Source of the DNA: an uncultured Eubacterium sp.
GTDB lineage: Bacteria > Bacillota > Clostridia > Lachnospirales > Lachnospiraceae
Reading direction: 5' to 3'
Assembly: GCA_902475415.1 (NCBI GenBank)
Contig: CABRZK010000129.1
Location: forward strand, 1 to 7,083
DNA: 7,083 nucleotides
The translations under genes and the position numbers were made by a program. A model generated the notes under the pieces. The model searched no databases and had not been told where the DNA came from. It saw nothing but the letters and a program-made list of their open reading frames with translations. Positions 5,340 through 7,083 of the stretch are shown here, piece after piece; position 1 is the first letter of the stretch, and each line of letters opens with the position of its first letter.

Positions 5340-5678
5340 ATGTTCAAAAAAGTATTGGCAACATTTATGGCGACAGCGATGGTTTTGACGGCAACACTGC
5401 CGGTTGAAGCAGCGGCAAAAATTCGTAAGGCAAACGGCACGTACATTGATTACATGACCGTTATGACCAAAGACGGCAATATCTGGGAGCTGTCAGATGA
5501 CAATAAACCGGAAAACAAATACTTCAAACGTGCCATTGTAGGCAAGGCAAATGGTAAAAAGAAAGTGAAATATGTCCCAAAATTCAAGAAAGGGCAGAAA
5601 GTCAAAGTAACATTTGACACAAAAGGAACGAAAACAAAAAAAGACGATGAAATCGTAAACATGAAAAGAAGCAAATAA
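5340..5678 (+). CDS. Secreted lysine-rich small protein, unknown
   Basis: The 112-aa product begins with a clear Sec signal peptide: basic n-region MFKK, hydrophobic core to about residue 20, and a likely signal peptidase I site after VEA (residues 22-24). The mature part of about 88 residues is small, very lysine-rich, without cysteine, and looks beta-rich (TYIDYMTVMTKDGNIWEL, then KKVKYVPKFKKGQKVKVTF), suggestive of a small barrel fold. Export to the wall or medium is therefore expected in a Gram-positive host. The function is not recognised. AGGAGGA (5326-5332) precedes the ATG by seven bases. The gene sits inside the operon-like run, so it is probably co-expressed with cytoplasmic proteins, which is unusual for phage accessory genes outside lysis or host-modification modules. 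Confidence 0.8.
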   Translation: MFKKVLATFMATAMVLTATLPVEAAAKIRKANGTYIDYMTVMTKDGNIWELSDDNKPENKYFKRAIVGKANGKKKVKYVPKFKKGQKVKVTFDTKGTKTKKDDEIVNMKRSK

Positions 5679-5692
5679 GGAGGATTTTTGAG

Positions 5693-5914
5693 ATGAAAAC
5701 AATGAGTAACCTTGAGAATGCAACAAAAGAACTGACGGTGCTGGCAGACACCCTGACAATTAAGGCTTCAGCCGCTATGAAGGTAGCGAGCGAAATTAAG
5801 GAACCTGACAAAATGTGCAAGTTTCTTGCAGACAGATATATGGAACTGATTGATGATTTGGTTGAAGCAGGACTGATCAGATCCAACAAGCCAGAACAGA
5901 AAAAGTTTAGGTAG
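5693..5914 (+). CDS. Small helical 73-aa protein, unknown
   Basis: The protein predicts two or three helices (residues about 6-33 and 38-62) with alternating hydrophobic positions, so a small helical bundle or dimer is likely. No known motif is seen. AAGGAGGA (5677-5684), eight bases upstream, favours ATG 5693; a second ATG three codons later (5702) is possible but lies 17 bases from the site. The gene lies 14 bases after the secreted-protein gene and is followed by a hairpin. A sense-strand stem TGCAAG-TTT-CTTGCA lies at 5816-5830. Confidence 0.7.
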   Translation: MKTMSNLENATKELTVLADTLTIKASAAMKVASEIKEPDKMCKFLADRYMELIDDLVEAGLIRSNKPEQKKFR

Positions 5915-5917
5915 GAT

Positions 5918-5939
5918 GGAGAGTTCTTAGAAGCTCTCC
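5918..5939 (+). terminator. Intergenic hairpin, weak terminator or processing site
   Basis: GGAGAG (5918-5923) pairs perfectly with CTCTCC (5934-5939) four bases after the stop codon of the 73-aa gene. Only TTAAAAG follows instead of a T-run, so termination would be inefficient. An mRNA-processing or end-stabilising role is equally possible, which would split expression between the genes on either side. Confidence 0.4.
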
Positions 5940-5979
5940 TTAAAAGTATCTTTGAGGATTAAGAAAGGACGTGATGTAA

Positions 5980-6369
5980 ATGATTAAATTTAAAAAATTC
6001 AGCAACGGCGTGGTAGTGTGCAATACTACGCCGCATCCGGTGACAATACAGGATGTCACCGGCGAACTTGTCACCGTAGAGCCGAGCGAAGATTTTGTAA
6101 TCAACGCGAAGGTAAAGGAAGAGCAGATGTCACCATTACTTGTTAAGACAGTTTTCGAGGCAACGGAGGACGGCGAGAAACGGCTCAGGAGCATCGAGAG
6201 ATGCTTTTCGGAGTTTTACCGGGATGGTAGAGTTCTGGCTGTTGTGGGCAGTATTATAGCTGCACAGGCCTATCCTGGACGTGTTGTTGCCATGACGCCG
6301 GTGCCGGGATTTGAGCGTGTATCACCCGCTGAGAAACGTATGAGGTGTGATAAGTTCACAACGTTCTAA
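5980..6369 (+). CDS. NTTPHP-type small phage/plasmid protein, function unknown
   Basis: The 129-aa product starts with a beta-like stretch and the sequence VVVCNTTPHPVTI (residues 11-23), then a central region and GSIIAAQAYPG (90-100), ending in PVPGFERVSPAEKRMRCDKF. This order resembles a group of small proteins in Firmicutes and other phages or plasmids that begin with an (N)LTPHxI motif and carry an S-I-x-A-Q-A segment. Their function is not known to me, and the link is by motif recall. The ribosome site is weaker than its neighbours' (AAAGGA at 5964-5969, ten bases away). The sense strand has a 9-bp perfect stem (6037-6045 with 6054-6062), a bulged 9-bp stem (6006-6033) and AGCATC-GAGA-GATGCT (6190-6205). 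Confidence 0.78.
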   Translation: MIKFKKFSNGVVVCNTTPHPVTIQDVTGELVTVEPSEDFVINAKVKEEQMSPLLVKTVFEATEDGEKRLRSIERCFSEFYRDGRVLAVVGSIIAAQAYPGRVVAMTPVPGFERVSPAEKRMRCDKFTTF

Positions 6370-6382
6370 ACGGAGGTAGGAT

Positions 6383-7012
6383 ATGAAAAAATATGAATTG
6401 ACAAAGGAAACAGTTACGATTTCCGAAAAAACATTGTACCGGATCAGAGCAGTGCGTGATTTTGGGTCTGTCAAAACTGGAGACCTCGGCGGATACATCG
6501 AGAAAGAGGAAAATCTTTCACATTTCGATGATGCGTGGGTTTCCGGCAATGCGAAGGTTTTCGACAATGCAGAAGTTTCCGGCAATGGGAAGGTTTTCGA
6601 CAATGCAGAAGTTTCCGGCAATGGGAAGGTTTCCGGCAATGCAGAAGTTTCCGGCAATGGGAAGGTTTCCGGCAATGCGTGGGTTTCCGACAATGCAGAA
6701 GTTTCCGGCAATGGGAAGGTTTCCGGCAATGCAAATGTTTTCGACAATGCAAGAATTTCCGGCAACGCAGAAATTTTCAATACGAGACATTTCTGCACAC
6801 AAGGACCGATCGGAAGCCGAAATGGATTTGTTACATTTTACAGAACTAAGGATAATACGGTAGAAGTAAAATGCGGCTGCTTTTTGGGAAGCCTCCAGGA
6901 ATTTGTCAATCAAGTGGAGAAAACACATAAAGGCAACAAATACGAAAAAGAATACAAGCTTGCCGCGGAACTGGCAAAGGTATGTATCCGTCTGGAAGGG
7001 AAAAGTAAATGA
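6383..7012 (+). CDS. Phage hexapeptide-repeat (left-handed beta-helix) protein
   Basis: The 209-aa product has three parts. Residues 1-50 form a conserved-looking head (TLYRIRAVRDFGSVKTGDLGGYIEKEENLSH). Residues 53-130 are 13 hexapeptides of the form (V/I)-(S/F)-(G/D)-N-(A/G)-x, the pattern of a left-handed parallel beta-helix. Residues about 135-209 form a tail with GPIGSRNGFVTFYRTKD and CGCFLGSLQEFVNQVEKTH. This head, helix and tail order occurs in uncharacterised proteins of many Firmicutes phages. Hexapeptide helices often belong to acyltransferases, but no catalytic histidine is visible inside the coils, so a structural or binding role is more likely. GGAGG (6372-6376) is well placed. 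Its stop overlaps the next start (ATGA at 7009-7012). Confidence 0.85.
   Translation: MKKYELTKETVTISEKTLYRIRAVRDFGSVKTGDLGGYIEKEENLSHFDDAWVSGNAKVFDNAEVSGNGKVFDNAEVSGNGKVSGNAEVSGNGKVSGNAWVSDNAEVSGNGKVSGNANVFDNARISGNAEIFNTRHFCTQGPIGSRNGFVTFYRTKDNTVEVKCGCFLGSLQEFVNQVEKTHKGNKYEKEYKLAAELAKVCIRLEGKSK
6539..6772 (+). repeat. Thirteen tandem 18-bp coding repeats
   Basis: The units are variants of GTTTCCGGCAATGCAGAA and GTTTTCGACAATGCAGAA, each coding one hexapeptide. Longer 36-bp pairs recur almost exactly (for example 6563-6598 and 6599-6634), showing recent duplication. Unit number could change by slippage or recombination without breaking the frame. This is an in-gene repeat, not a CRISPR array. 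Confidence 0.92.
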
Positions 7013-7083
7013 GCATAAAAGATAAAGCTAAGGAACGTGAAGAGTTCCTAAAAGAAGAAAAGGAAAAGAGAGAAGAAGAAATT
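7009..7083 (+). CDS. Start of a charged helical protein, cut by the window end
   Basis: ATG at 7009 overlaps the preceding stop (ATGA) and has GGAAGGG at 6994-7000, eight bases upstream. The 25 visible codons (MSIKDKAKEREEF, then a Lys/Glu run) are open to the window end and predict a highly charged helix, possibly a coiled coil. No function can be inferred. Confidence 0.65.
   Translation, partial: MSIKDKAKEREEFLKEEKEKREEEI

Noticed and set aside
6539..6772. CRISPR array
   Set aside because: The 18-bp units are contiguous without spacers and are an in-frame protein repeat; no cas gene is present.
6456..6928. Other long reading frames across the repeat tract on both strands
   Set aside because: They arise because an 18-bp repeat keeps all frames open; only the 6383-7012 frame has a ribosome site and non-repetitive conserved ends.

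Overview
The window looks like an accessory element, most likely a phage, prophage or phage-plasmid, of a gut-type Firmicute such as a Lachnospiraceae-like Clostridium relative. This rests on strong AGGAGG ribosome sites, moderate-to-low GC, many small co-directional genes of unknown function, and three proteins resembling types common in Firmicutes phages and plasmids: a DEAD-like helicase, an NTTPHP-type small protein and a hexapeptide-repeat protein with a GPIGSRN tail. The host assignment is inference. No rRNA, tRNA, integrase, transposase or CRISPR array was seen.

Layout. (1) Positions 1-952, minus strand: the N-terminal 317 codons of an SF2-type helicase/ATPase with its own ribosome site and a good extended -10 promoter near 1160-1188. 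(2) 953-1920: a divergent non-coding region of almost 1 kb. Its left half holds the helicase promoter and leader, the middle holds repeated TTTTCG(G/A)A-type motifs and two interleaved inverted repeats, and the right half is a string of hairpins leading to the next gene. (3) 1921-2781: a 286-aa unknown protein whose coding sequence is packed almost end to end with distinct hairpins, closed by a strong intrinsic terminator. (4) 2988-3581: a Cys/His-rich 197-aa unknown protein, also hairpin-rich. (5) 3606-7083: a tight operon-like run made of a J-domain-like protein lacking HPD, a small membrane protein, a 217-aa unknown with a terminator-like hairpin inside its first codons, an acidic helical protein, a secreted lysine-rich protein, a 73-aa helical protein, the NTTPHP-type protein, the hexapeptide-repeat protein, and the start of a charged helical protein cut by the window end.

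The most remarkable feature is the secondary structure. From about 1555 to 2815 the plus strand reads as roughly 25 successive stem-loops, each with a different sequence, both in the untranslated leader and in codons. Several are nested, several carry G-U pairs, and one has a GNRA-type loop. A hand estimate gives about 2-3 perfect stems of at least 6 bp with short loops by chance in the 861-base gene; about 16 are present. The pattern continues at lower density in downstream genes. This suggests a coding RNA (or a single-stranded DNA form) under selection for folding. What it is for cannot be read from the sequence. The downstream genes are mostly unrecognised, so their cooperation can be inferred only from tight spacing, including two ATGA overlaps.
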